Source: Orenia marismortui DSM 5156 (lineage in GTDB: Bacteria; Bacillota; Halanaerobiia; Halobacteroidales; Halobacteroidaceae). Taken from it: a stretch of 56,684 nt of DNA. Both the position numbers and the translations under genes were made by a program. Under the pieces are notes generated by a model. That model did not search any database. It was not told the DNA's origin and was given only the letters and a program-made list of their open reading frames with translations. Position 1 is the stretch's first letter; each line of letters opens with the position of its first letter. The stretch covers positions 801,903-858,586 of the forward strand of contig NZ_KB900617.1 in assembly GCF_000379025.1 (NCBI RefSeq), written 5' to 3'. Below are positions 7,862-16,794 of the stretch, piece by piece.

Positions 7862-10690
7862 TTAGTGTAAATACTCTCCATCTTCGCCGATCTTACCAGA
7901 TCCATCTAAGACATAAATTCTAGCATTACCTTTATCACTAACATTAGCAGTTAAAGTTCCATTTGTTACATTAATACTATTACCTGTTACTACATCAGTA
8001 TAAGTTCCATTTGGAATACCATTAAAAGTAGCTCCATTTGAAATAGTCACTAATACAAAACTATCAATAGCTTCATTATCATTAGTGTACCTTCTTTTGA
8101 AAGCAAGATTACCATCTATACCTTCAGTAGAATATTGCCCCATCTGTAGAGCTGGAACTGCTCTTCTGATCTGATTCAATCTTCTAATATGCTGAGCTAA
8201 AGGATGGTCTAAAGTATCAGCTACTGTACCACTTGCTGTATATTCTCCAAAGTCTGAGGCTGTAACACTTCCTTCTATATTATCTCCATAATATGCTCTA
8301 CCAGATTCCTCAAAAATATCTCTATTAGTAGCAGGATCAATAGATTCTCCCTTTTTAAACTCTATCTCACTACCATAATAGATTGTTGGAATCCCACGCC
8401 AGGTAAACATTAAAGATAAATTCTCTGCCCATGTTGCTTGGCTTTGATTAAACCTCTCATTTAAGGAACCATTAGGTCCATAATCATGAGAGTCTACATA
8501 GGTTACATTCCAAGTTGAATCATTATAAAACTTATCATCATCTTTTAGATTATTAAAAGCAGTAGAAGCATCTATAAAGTTATGATGTAGGGTAAAATCT
8601 ATCTGGTCTAATCCAGAACGCATCGACCAATCTGGTTGATGATACTGATTCCCATCTAATAAGTGATTCTCTGAAGTTGATACATTATCTAATGTTTTAT
8701 TATCCTCCCAAAATTGTTTAGTAGAACTCATATTAGTTTCAGTATCCCCCCACGGATAACTTTTTTCTTCCTTCCAAGTATAAAATGGGACTGAAATATT
8801 TGGGTTATCATGATTCCAAATACCGCTATATATAGAAGCTACTTCACCAAACATGAAGAACTCCTCACCACCTCGTTCTTTAAAGTAAGGAATAAATTCA
8901 TTATTAAGAGTCAACCTGGAAATATGCTTAACTGTATCTACTCTAAAACCATCAACTCCCATATCAATATAGCCATAATAAGCTTCTCGTAAATACTTGC
9001 TAACTTTTGGGTTTTCGGTATTTAAATCAACACAGTCTCCAGCAATTTGACCTGTTTGAACTGTATATCCTTCCCACTCTAGATTTTTCTCATGATGATA
9101 AATATATTCCGTATCATAATTGTCTTCCTTCATTGCAGCAATTCTTGCTTTATATTGCAGGTCAGGAACTAAATTGGCATAATCTTTACCATAAACCTCC
9201 TTAGCCACTGTATTTAAGAGTTCATTTGCTTCTAAGCTATTAGGATCATTATCATTATAGATATAATCTCCACTATTATCTTTTTTGAATAGTGGATAAA
9301 GGTTCTCTTCTCCCATGTTAGAAGTATGATTAAAGACAACATCTTGGATAATCTTCATACCTTTATCATGGACAGCATCAACCAAATCTTCATATGTTGC
9401 TCCTGGTGATTCATAACGAGGATCTACTTCTGTAAAGTCTCCTGCATGATAACCATGATAATCTAATCCACTATAATTTTTGACTACTGGAGTAATCCAA
9501 ATAGCACTAAATCCAAGGGCTTTTATATAATCTAACTTCTCTATAAGCCCCTGAAAATCACCTCTCCAAGCAGGATCACTTGGTGGGTTATTTAAGTAGC
9601 TTTCTTCATCCCAACATACTATATTATTAGCAGGATCACCATCATAAAAACGACTGGTCATTAAGAAATAAATCGTTTCTTTTCTAAAGTCTGTTCTATC
9701 TGTTCCTGCTCCAATATAATATCTAAATTGTACTTCTCTTCTATTCCCTACATTGTCAACTGCTAAAGTACTGATTCTCATACTCTCATCAATCTTAATT
9801 TTTTCTCCAGTATATAAATAATCTGGATCTTCTAATGGCTCACTTCCGTCAGTTGTATAGTACAATTTTGGTTCTGGATCTTTATTATCCTCAATATCTA
9901 AAGTTAGCTCTATTGGATTTAGATAACGCTTTGGCTCCTTGCTAGATGTAACAACTGGTGCTTCAAAATCATTTCTTGGCTCTTCCCATTTAATTGGTAG
10001 ATCTCCTAAATCAATTCCACTAGCTGACATATCGACAGTTACAACAGTCGAACGTCCAGGATAAAGAACTAGTTTACCTTTCTTTACAATCTCTCCATCT
10101 ATCTTTACCATTAAAGGATAATGATTAGCTGCTATTCCTTGCTCAAAATTAGCTATAGAATTTTCAAAGTCAATATCTGCTTTAATAGCTTCTGAAGTAG
10201 CACTAGCTAAGACGACTTCTCCTAAATTACCTGCTGGCAAGTTCTCTAACTCTACAGATAAAGCCTCAGCTGCTGTTAATTTAAGCTCCATCTCTATTAA
10301 AGTATTTTTTGCTGCTGCTATAGTAGCACTAGCTTCACCTCGATAAGCAGCATAACCATCTTCATCCTTAGCAATAACTTTTATATCATAGCTAGCACCT
10401 TCAGTTACTTCACTAAATTCAAAGGATATTTCTTCAGCAACAGCTGTATCCTGTTGATGTTTATCATTAGGATCATCTTGATTAGTTGCAGTAATGAATA
10501 CTTTACCACCTTCTAATTTGACATCATCAGTTATTGTCTGCAATAATTCAGTTGGAATATTGATAGCTACATTTAACTTTCCTATACCTTTGCTACCCTT
10601 ATTCCCATCAGAACTACATCCTACTATCAATGAAACTATTGCTATAATTGCTATTAAGAATAAAAATTTTCTTTTTATTAATCTATTCAT
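7862..10690 (-). CDS. Secreted lipoprotein alpha-amylase (GH13), paralogue B
   Basis: Predicted 942 residues with the same layout as the 2055-5129 protein: lipobox LIVGC (Cys25), shared N-terminal module (about 36-240), chitobiase-like domain (YYTTDGSEP, about 243-330), then a GH13 barrel. Catalytic regions are DVVFNH, GFRVDTVKH (Asp585), GEV (Glu616) and SHD (Asp736). It is about 80 residues shorter than its paralogue, mainly in the barrel loop after the first conserved region, so active-site loops differ. The two N-terminal modules are almost identical in protein because 557 bp of DNA are identical, whereas the barrels are clearly diverged. The ribosome site GGAAGG precedes the ATG. The pair probably arose by duplication with later gene conversion. 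Confidence 0.93.
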   Translation of the reverse strand: MNRLIKRKFLFLIAIIAIVSLIVGCSSDGNKGSKGIGKLNVAINIPTELLQTITDDVKLEGGKVFITATNQDDPNDKHQQDTAVAEEISFEFSEVTEGASYDIKVIAKDEDGYAAYRGEASATIAAAKNTLIEMELKLTAAEALSVELENLPAGNLGEVVLASATSEAIKADIDFENSIANFEQGIAANHYPLMVKIDGEIVKKGKLVLYPGRSTVVTVDMSASGIDLGDLPIKWEEPRNDFEAPVVTSSKEPKRYLNPIELTLDIEDNKDPEPKLYYTTDGSEPLEDPDYLYTGEKIKIDESMRISTLAVDNVGNRREVQFRYYIGAGTDRTDFRKETIYFLMTSRFYDGDPANNIVCWDEESYLNNPPSDPAWRGDFQGLIEKLDYIKALGFSAIWITPVVKNYSGLDYHGYHAGDFTEVDPRYESPGATYEDLVDAVHDKGMKIIQDVVFNHTSNMGEENLYPLFKKDNSGDYIYNDNDPNSLEANELLNTVAKEVYGKDYANLVPDLQYKARIAAMKEDNYDTEYIYHHEKNLEWEGYTVQTGQIAGDCVDLNTENPKVSKYLREAYYGYIDMGVDGFRVDTVKHISRLTLNNEFIPYFKERGGEEFFMFGEVASIYSGIWNHDNPNISVPFYTWKEEKSYPWGDTETNMSSTKQFWEDNKTLDNVSTSENHLLDGNQYHQPDWSMRSGLDQIDFTLHHNFIDASTAFNNLKDDDKFYNDSTWNVTYVDSHDYGPNGSLNERFNQSQATWAENLSLMFTWRGIPTIYYGSEIEFKKGESIDPATNRDIFEESGRAYYGDNIEGSVTASDFGEYTASGTVADTLDHPLAQHIRRLNQIRRAVPALQMGQYSTEGIDGNLAFKRRYTNDNEAIDSFVLVTISNGATFNGIPNGTYTDVVTGNSINVTNGTLTANVSDKGNARIYVLDGSGKIGEDGEYLH
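10005..10561. repeat. 557-bp identical tract, second copy
   Basis: Partner of 4444-5000 (see that entry). The identity breaks on the signal-peptide side at an Ile/Val difference and on the other side near the Asp-Leu-Gly codons. Confidence 0.93.
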
Positions 10691-11046
10691 CCAGACCTTC
10701 CTTTCAAAAATTTATTTCCTAATTCAAATTATAAGGAAGGAGATTCCGACTTATAAACTTATTATTTGTAACAGTGATAAGTAACTAGTATAAAGAAGCA
10801 AAAACTTCTCACCTCTTAATAAGTACTCACCACTGTTATTTAAAAAACTTAGCTTTAAAATTCAACCTTTTTAGTTTTTAGACCAAAAGTAATTCCCTTA
10901 GAGCGACTTCTGCACAGACTACGGGTTAAAACTCGTATTTAGAGACTAATAGCTAGCTAAAAAGTGTCGCATTATCCACCATCTATAGCTCCAGATTTAA
11001 ATTATACTCTAGAAGCACGAAGCTATATCTTTTAAGCCACCACTCA
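10691..11046. other. Intergenic with palindromes and repeat fragments
   Basis: No gene seen. An imperfect long palindrome spans 10769-10837 (AACAGTG...CACTGTT). It encloses a small perfect hairpin, AGAAG-caaaaa-CTTCT. At 10893-10980 lies repeat-like DNA: a TTCCCTTAGAGCGA stretch, a TACGGGT/ACTCGTA hairpin and the GTCGCATTATCC motif that also ends the 180-bp repeat. A TATAGCT...AGCTATA pair (about 10984-11030) may help end the 11047-13479 transcript, but it has no T tract. Confidence 0.55.
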
Positions 11047-13479
11047 CTATTGAACAAGTAAGAAACGGCCTGTTAGTCCATCAACAGGAATACTATAGCT
11101 TCCTGATCCGCTGATTATTTCACCTGTTAGAAGGTCTTTTAATCCATTCCCTCCAACATTGACTTGAATTGTAGTTTGGGTGGTACCAGTGTTTAAAAGA
11201 TAAACTATCTGTTCACTACCATCTGGATCACTCTTTAAATCGGCATATTGATGTCCACTTGCTATTAAATTCTCTCTTTTCCCTCTCCATAAAGCAGGAT
11301 GTTCTGATCTTATCTTCATCAAACTCTTTGTATAATCGAGCATACTTTCCTCATTAGTAGAAAATCCAGAAATTTTTCCAGTACTTCTTGCACAGTTATC
11401 ATCATGAACCTGATTAATATCACCATCATTTATATATCCTTTTCTTTCAGCTCCCCATTCATCTCCATAATAGATAGTTATAGGTCCAGTATAGGCTGCA
11501 ACAAAACTCATAGCTGCCTTATATCTCTTCCAGTATTCACCTATTCCACCACGTTGCATTAAGTCTCCAAATCTCAAAAGATCATGATTATCAAGAAACA
11601 TATTTGGATAAACACCATCTATTTTATCAGGAGAAGTGAATCCCCAATTAAGAGCAGAAGCATCACCATTATTGCCAGCACCACTTTCTTCAACTGCTAG
11701 AGTTTGAACAAGTTTATATCTTGTTGGAAAATCAAAAGCTGATAGTAAAGCTTTCTCTCCATTATAACCAGTGTAAGCATTCTTCAGGATACTTTCTCCT
11801 CCACCATCCCAAATTTCAGCTACCATATAACCAAGAGTTCCCCATTCTTCACCTCTAGTTTTTCTTTGCTCACAAACCTCTTCAACAGCTCTTCTAATAT
11901 CTACCCAATAATTTTTATCCTGATAATAATCACCATCATGAGGCCCAGTAGCAACTTGATAAGCCTGATCTAATCTCCAACCATCAACCTCAAACTCTTC
12001 AATCCACCATGTAGCTACCTCTTTATAAAATTCTAAACTCCCTGGATAGTCTACAGGATCATTCCCTCCAGCAGGAGTTTTACCTGTAGGGGAAGGTCTA
12101 ACACTACCTTTATGATGTCCAAAAACACCATCTAAGAAGACATATAATCCTTTTGCATGAGCTTCATCTATTAATTGCTTTAACTTATCATTGCCCCCCC
12201 AGTTATCATCTACATTAAAATAATCCTGAGCAAAATAACCAGTAGCATCTAATTTATCATTTCCATTTGACTCAAAAACAGGAGTTAACCAAACCGCATT
12301 CATTCCAAGCCCCTTAATATAATCAAGAGCCTCAATCACACCATCTAAATCTCCATAAGCATCATCATTTCCCCAGACAGCAGGGAAATTCTCCCTTCCA
12401 TCACCATCCAAAAATGTACCAACAAAAACTTGGTAAATCCTTAAATTATTGAAATCCTGCGTCACAACTGGTCCATTACCTGGAATTTCCACAGGAACAA
12501 GACTAGTGAAATCACTGACCAGTCCTTCAGCAGTAACAGCTCTTACTGCATAGTAGTAAGTTTCCCCAGGTGTAACACTACTATCTGTATAATTCAGATT
12601 ACTGGTTTCAGCAAGGAAGGAGGTAGAAATTTCAGAAGTTCCACGATAAATTTGATACTTTACTGCATCACCTTGCCATTCTAAGACAGCTTCAGAATTA
12701 CTCTCCTCACCTACTAAATTACTTGGAGCCTCAGGAGCTTCAGCCCAAATAACCTTAATCTCTCCTAGATCATTACTTGCTCCTGATAAGTCGATCACTT
12801 CAGTATTGCTAATTCGCCCTGGCAAGATATAAATTCCACCATATTTTTTTGTATTATCGTCTAATTTAATAACTAGATCATAATAGTTAGCTGAAATAGT
12901 GCTTCCACTAAAATCAGCCTTATTATTCTCTAGGTCAATATCTGCTTCAATATTATTAGCACCTTGTAAAATAACCTTACCTGAAGTAGCTTCGCTTGGT
13001 ATATTATCTAAATTAACTACTAAATTACTTGCCTCAGTTAGTTTTAACTTAATCTCATCTGTAACCTCTCCTGAAACAAGTATCTCTGAATTCCCCCGGA
13101 AAACAGGGTATTCATTCTTAGCTTTATCATCAATATCAAAAGCTGTAGCTTCAATCTTATAAGTTGCATTTCGTGCCAATTCATTAAACTCAACAGATAT
13201 GATAGGTTCTAAATGCTGCCCTTCTTCAGCAGTTACTGTCTCAGTTTGAATATCTTGACTATCTTCTTTATTTGTTATCGTAACCTCAATTTTATCAACC
13301 TTAACCTTATCTGTTATCGATTGAATCAAAACATCTGGAATCTTAACTTGATAAGTTAGCTTTGAATCTCTTATAAAATCACTTGAATTATTATCACTAC
13401 TACAGCCTACAGCCATCACTAATACAAATGACATTAATGTTAGCAATAATAATTTATTTCTTCTAATCATTGCTTGCAT
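11047..13479 (-). CDS. Secreted lipoprotein GH13 enzyme with FN3 domain
   Basis: Predicted 810 residues. Lipobox MAVGC (Cys26), shared N-terminal module (about 37-250, motif LPGR), one FN3 domain (about 252-335), then a GH13 barrel beginning at FNNLRIYQVFV. Conserved regions are of a less usual type: FLDGVFGHH, GWRLDQAYQ (nucleophile Asp504), AEIW (Glu555) and DNHD (Asp633). The triad is complete. The catalytic half is close to that of the 30890-33274 protein, which has a different front end. I would call it an amylase or cyclomaltodextrinase-like enzyme of unassigned subfamily; substrate is not decidable here. It has a strong GGAGG ribosome site 6 nt before the ATG. Confidence 0.88.
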   Translation of the reverse strand: MQAMIRRNKLLLLTLMSFVLVMAVGCSSDNNSSDFIRDSKLTYQVKIPDVLIQSITDKVKVDKIEVTITNKEDSQDIQTETVTAEEGQHLEPIISVEFNELARNATYKIEATAFDIDDKAKNEYPVFRGNSEILVSGEVTDEIKLKLTEASNLVVNLDNIPSEATSGKVILQGANNIEADIDLENNKADFSGSTISANYYDLVIKLDDNTKKYGGIYILPGRISNTEVIDLSGASNDLGEIKVIWAEAPEAPSNLVGEESNSEAVLEWQGDAVKYQIYRGTSEISTSFLAETSNLNYTDSSVTPGETYYYAVRAVTAEGLVSDFTSLVPVEIPGNGPVVTQDFNNLRIYQVFVGTFLDGDGRENFPAVWGNDDAYGDLDGVIEALDYIKGLGMNAVWLTPVFESNGNDKLDATGYFAQDYFNVDDNWGGNDKLKQLIDEAHAKGLYVFLDGVFGHHKGSVRPSPTGKTPAGGNDPVDYPGSLEFYKEVATWWIEEFEVDGWRLDQAYQVATGPHDGDYYQDKNYWVDIRRAVEEVCEQRKTRGEEWGTLGYMVAEIWDGGGESILKNAYTGYNGEKALLSAFDFPTRYKLVQTLAVEESGAGNNGDASALNWGFTSPDKIDGVYPNMFLDNHDLLRFGDLMQRGGIGEYWKRYKAAMSFVAAYTGPITIYYGDEWGAERKGYINDGDINQVHDDNCARSTGKISGFSTNEESMLDYTKSLMKIRSEHPALWRGKRENLIASGHQYADLKSDPDGSEQIVYLLNTGTTQTTIQVNVGGNGLKDLLTGEIISGSGSYSIPVDGLTGRFLLVQ

Positions 13480-13574
13480 AAAAGACCTCCTTTATGATTA
13501 ACATAAATTAATTTCATCTAATTAAACTAATCAATATCAATTTATAGCTAAATAACTCTAAAATGAAACTTAAT

Positions 13575-13681
13575 GGATATAAAGAGACATTTTTAGGTGA
13601 TAGGAGTTAGGTCATAGGGGATAGTAAGGTCTTCCTACCTCCCATTTCCTAACGCCTAACTCCGAAAGTGTCACTTTATCC
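13575..13681. repeat. MITE-like imperfect inverted repeat
   Basis: About 107 bp folding on itself. Outer arms are GGATATAAAGAGACA and TGTCACTTTATCC; inner arms are GGAGTTAGG and CCTAACTCC. Its left arm TTTAGGTGATAGGAGTTAGG closely matches 52646-52665, so the two are members of one family. It lies in the leader region of the 11047-13479 gene and has no coding capacity. Confidence 0.7.
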
Positions 13682-13754
13682 TTCTATAACTACATATTTA
13701 AGTTACACTTTAGATTTTGAATATATACAGTAGATTTAATTTCTAAGCATAATC

Positions 13755-16706
13755 TTATTTAGCAAAGATAGTTACTGCAGTTCCTTCAGCAGTATTACTC
13801 TGGTCTGTTGGATTTGCTCCAGTAGCATCAAATACCTTCTCCCATCCACTACCTGGCAAATTAACCTGATAATTATCTCCAGGATTATATATAACTATAA
13901 TCTCATCCCAACTATCGCTATTTTGATCAGCATCAATCTGTGAAACTACTATATCTCCTCGATCAGATGGAATATAGGTTGTCATCCAATCATTGATCTC
14001 ATCCCAAGTATTTAATCTAAAACCAGGATGCTCATTACGCAATTGAATCAAATCACGAAAATATTCAAAAGTGTCATTTAATCCATTAGCATTTGCATCA
14101 TTTTGAGTCTTCCAGCTCCAATCTACCTTATTCATCTCATCCCCCCACATATAAGAGTTATGAGCTTGATCACTAAATTGACCATTATGTTTAGTTCTTA
14201 ACATCTCATCACCTGAATGAATGAAAGGAATTCCTTGAGAAGTAAGCACTATTGAACTAGCAAAATCATTGATCCGTTTTAAATAATTTTGACTCGTTTG
14301 ATTATTAGCATCTGCCCAAGTATTAATCTTATCCCATAAACAGAGATTATCATGAGCAGAAATATAATTAATTGTCTGTTCTGGGTCATAAGATGATTTG
14401 AAATAATTCCAAATATCACCTAAAGGATTACGACTCTTATAGTCCATTAGTGAACCTCGAATTCCACTCTCTATATTTCCTGTCGTAGCTTCACCAACAG
14501 GGTTTCCTTGCCAATTAAAAGCATAGCCTGAAGTTGCATCATTACCTTTTCCTTTAATTGCATCTCTAAATCCACCATTAAACATTCCAACATGAGCATC
14601 AGCTAAAACTGGTTTTTTATTCGAAAATGCTTTCTCGCTCTCAAACCTATCAGGGTTACCCATAGCACGCCAAGGTTCACCATACAATAATAAGTTTCTA
14701 TCAGAGAATTGATCATTTAAATACTCTCCCCACTGACGAACTTCTTTATCATGATAAACTGCCATCAAATCAAATCTAAATCCATCGATATTATATTCAC
14801 GTACCCAGTATTCTAATGAATCTCTAATCATTCTACTAACCATTGGAACTCCAGTATCTAATGAATTCCCACATCCTGATAAATTTTGTCCATCATAGTA
14901 CTTATCAGTAATATTCTCAAACATCTCATCCTCAAAGGTATGGTTATATACAACGTCCATAATTACTCTAATGTCATTCTTATGGAACTCATCAATCATC
15001 ATCTTCAACTCTTTAATTCTTTCTTCATAATCTGCTGGAGTCATTGAATATCTCTCTTCAGGAATATTATAGTTTACTGGGTCATAACCCCAGTTATATA
15101 TCTCTCCAGTGGCATAATTGTATTTTGTAGCAAAATCATAGAAAGGCATAATCTGTACATGAGTAACTCCTAGCTCCTTTAAATGGTCAATTCCAGTTTT
15201 AACACTAGAATAGCTAGTACCTTCCTCTACAGCTCCTAAGAATTTACCCCTTTTGTCAGAGCTAACACCAGAAGTACTATCAATCGTAAAATCCCTGATA
15301 CTCATTTCGTAGATAATAGAATCTTCTCTTTCCTTAAGTTCAGGTCTTGGTGACCAATCAATATCGGTTCTAGATAAGTCCATAACAATATTTACACTAC
15401 TACCTACATTAGTCCTAATACTAACACCTTGTTCCTGACCTTCTTTTCCTTCATTTCCATTGGCTAATTCGGCATCATATTTAGCCATTACCCCATAAGG
15501 GTCTCTTACTGGCTGACCATTAATCTTGAATTGATATTCCTTAAGATGCAAATCGCCTTTTACTGTTACACCATAAATATTACTATATCCATCCACACTG
15601 ACTGGCTGACAATCATACTCGTCTCCATCTACTTCTACCGTAACATTACTAGAATCAGGCGACCAGATTCTAAAGTCTGTTGCTGTTCTAGAATATACTG
15701 CTCCTAGTTTAAATGGATGTTCTCTACTATTATTCTCGATCTTTGAAAACTCATAGCTTTGACTCATCTCACCTAGATCATTTTCTCCATATAATCTAAG
15801 AGTTTTGATCTCACCGGCAGACATATTCTCGCCAATAGTAATCGTATCTCCATTACTATAATCAATTCCATCAGTAGCTGGATTACTACCATCTAAAGTA
15901 TATCTACTTACTTCTATATCACTTCCACTAACATATAAAGTTATTTCTTGGCTATCTAGAAATTCTGCACCAGCTGGATCAGCTGAAACTACTACTTCTT
16001 GTGGTTCTCTTTCCCATTTTTCAATAATCTTTAAATTGCCTGCTACACCTAGATCTATTGGATCGGTAATAGTAAGTCGTCCAGGGAATATACTAATTTC
16101 CCCTGCTTTTCTTAATATTTCTTCTCCACTACTATCAAACAGCTGAACCACTAAGGTGTAATCGTTAGCAAGAATCTCTTGATCTAATACTGCTTGATCA
16201 TTAATAATTTCTGCTTCATACTTTGAATTAATTAATTTTACCGTTCCTGAATCATAATCAAGATCAGTGTCAATATTAACCTCTAAAGAATCAGCAGTTA
16301 ATAACTTCAAATCAACAGGGACAATTGTAACTTCAGACTTAGAAATTGTTGCAACATTACTTCCTTGATATACATCATAGCCAGGTTCATCTAAAGCCTT
16401 AACCTCTACATCATATATATTTCCTACAGCTAATTTATCAATGTTAAAGATAACACTACCTGAAGAAACCTTTTGGCTCTCTGTATGAACATCATCAGGA
16501 TCATTCTGATTAGTAAGTTTAACTTCAACTGTTTCAACTAATGCATCGGTTATAGCCAATGTAGAAACAGGTACAGGAATTTCTAATGTTAATTTACCAG
16601 TTTTATTAAGACTACTATTGTTTCCATCACTACTACAAGCTGTCAACAAAATCAACAACATAAGTAGCCCTATAAATAAAGAGCTTCTTTTCTTAATTAA
16701 GCTCAT
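13755..16706 (-). CDS. Secreted lipoprotein pullulanase-type debranching enzyme (GH13)
   Basis: Predicted 983 residues, expected to hydrolyse alpha-1,6 branches of pullulan or amylopectin. Lipobox LLTAC (Cys24), shared N-terminal module (about 34-235, FPGR), chitobiase-like domain (about 240-325, YTLDGSNP), CBM48-like beta domain (about 330-440, FRIWSPDSSNVTVEV), then a GH13 barrel. The pullulanase signature YNWGYDPVNYN is present. Catalytic regions are DVVYNH, GFRFD (Asp646), GEPWR (Glu677) and AHDN (Asp786). The 26860-30432 protein has the same catalytic type but a different N-terminal set including a CBM41-like domain. Type I specificity (alpha-1,6 only) is inferred from the motifs. An individual AAGGAAGGGAG ribosome site is present. 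Confidence 0.92.
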   Translation of the reverse strand: MSLIKKRSSLFIGLLMLLILLTACSSDGNNSSLNKTGKLTLEIPVPVSTLAITDALVETVEVKLTNQNDPDDVHTESQKVSSGSVIFNIDKLAVGNIYDVEVKALDEPGYDVYQGSNVATISKSEVTIVPVDLKLLTADSLEVNIDTDLDYDSGTVKLINSKYEAEIINDQAVLDQEILANDYTLVVQLFDSSGEEILRKAGEISIFPGRLTITDPIDLGVAGNLKIIEKWEREPQEVVVSADPAGAEFLDSQEITLYVSGSDIEVSRYTLDGSNPATDGIDYSNGDTITIGENMSAGEIKTLRLYGENDLGEMSQSYEFSKIENNSREHPFKLGAVYSRTATDFRIWSPDSSNVTVEVDGDEYDCQPVSVDGYSNIYGVTVKGDLHLKEYQFKINGQPVRDPYGVMAKYDAELANGNEGKEGQEQGVSIRTNVGSSVNIVMDLSRTDIDWSPRPELKEREDSIIYEMSIRDFTIDSTSGVSSDKRGKFLGAVEEGTSYSSVKTGIDHLKELGVTHVQIMPFYDFATKYNYATGEIYNWGYDPVNYNIPEERYSMTPADYEERIKELKMMIDEFHKNDIRVIMDVVYNHTFEDEMFENITDKYYDGQNLSGCGNSLDTGVPMVSRMIRDSLEYWVREYNIDGFRFDLMAVYHDKEVRQWGEYLNDQFSDRNLLLYGEPWRAMGNPDRFESEKAFSNKKPVLADAHVGMFNGGFRDAIKGKGNDATSGYAFNWQGNPVGEATTGNIESGIRGSLMDYKSRNPLGDIWNYFKSSYDPEQTINYISAHDNLCLWDKINTWADANNQTSQNYLKRINDFASSIVLTSQGIPFIHSGDEMLRTKHNGQFSDQAHNSYMWGDEMNKVDWSWKTQNDANANGLNDTFEYFRDLIQLRNEHPGFRLNTWDEINDWMTTYIPSDRGDIVVSQIDADQNSDSWDEIIVIYNPGDNYQVNLPGSGWEKVFDATGANPTDQSNTAEGTAVTIFAK

Positions 16707-16752
16707 AATGCTCCCTTCCTTTCTAATATAATTTCCTATTATTTAGAATCTC

Positions 16753-16774
16753 GGGAAGACATTAATGTCTTCCC
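16753..16774 (-). terminator. Perfect hairpin after the MalS-like gene
   Basis: GGGAAGACAT-TA-ATGTCTTCCC, a 22-nt perfect palindrome 20-40 nt past the stop of the 16795-20124 gene. It has no T tract, so it could be a weak terminator, a processing signal or a 3' stabiliser. It also lies only about 47 nt upstream of the next start. Confidence 0.5.
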
Positions 16775-16794
16775 TACATTAAATATTGAAATTA

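Noticed and set aside
10769-10837. Terminator of the 11047-13479 gene
   Set aside because: The palindrome is over 200 nt past the stop, imperfect and without a T tract on the minus strand.
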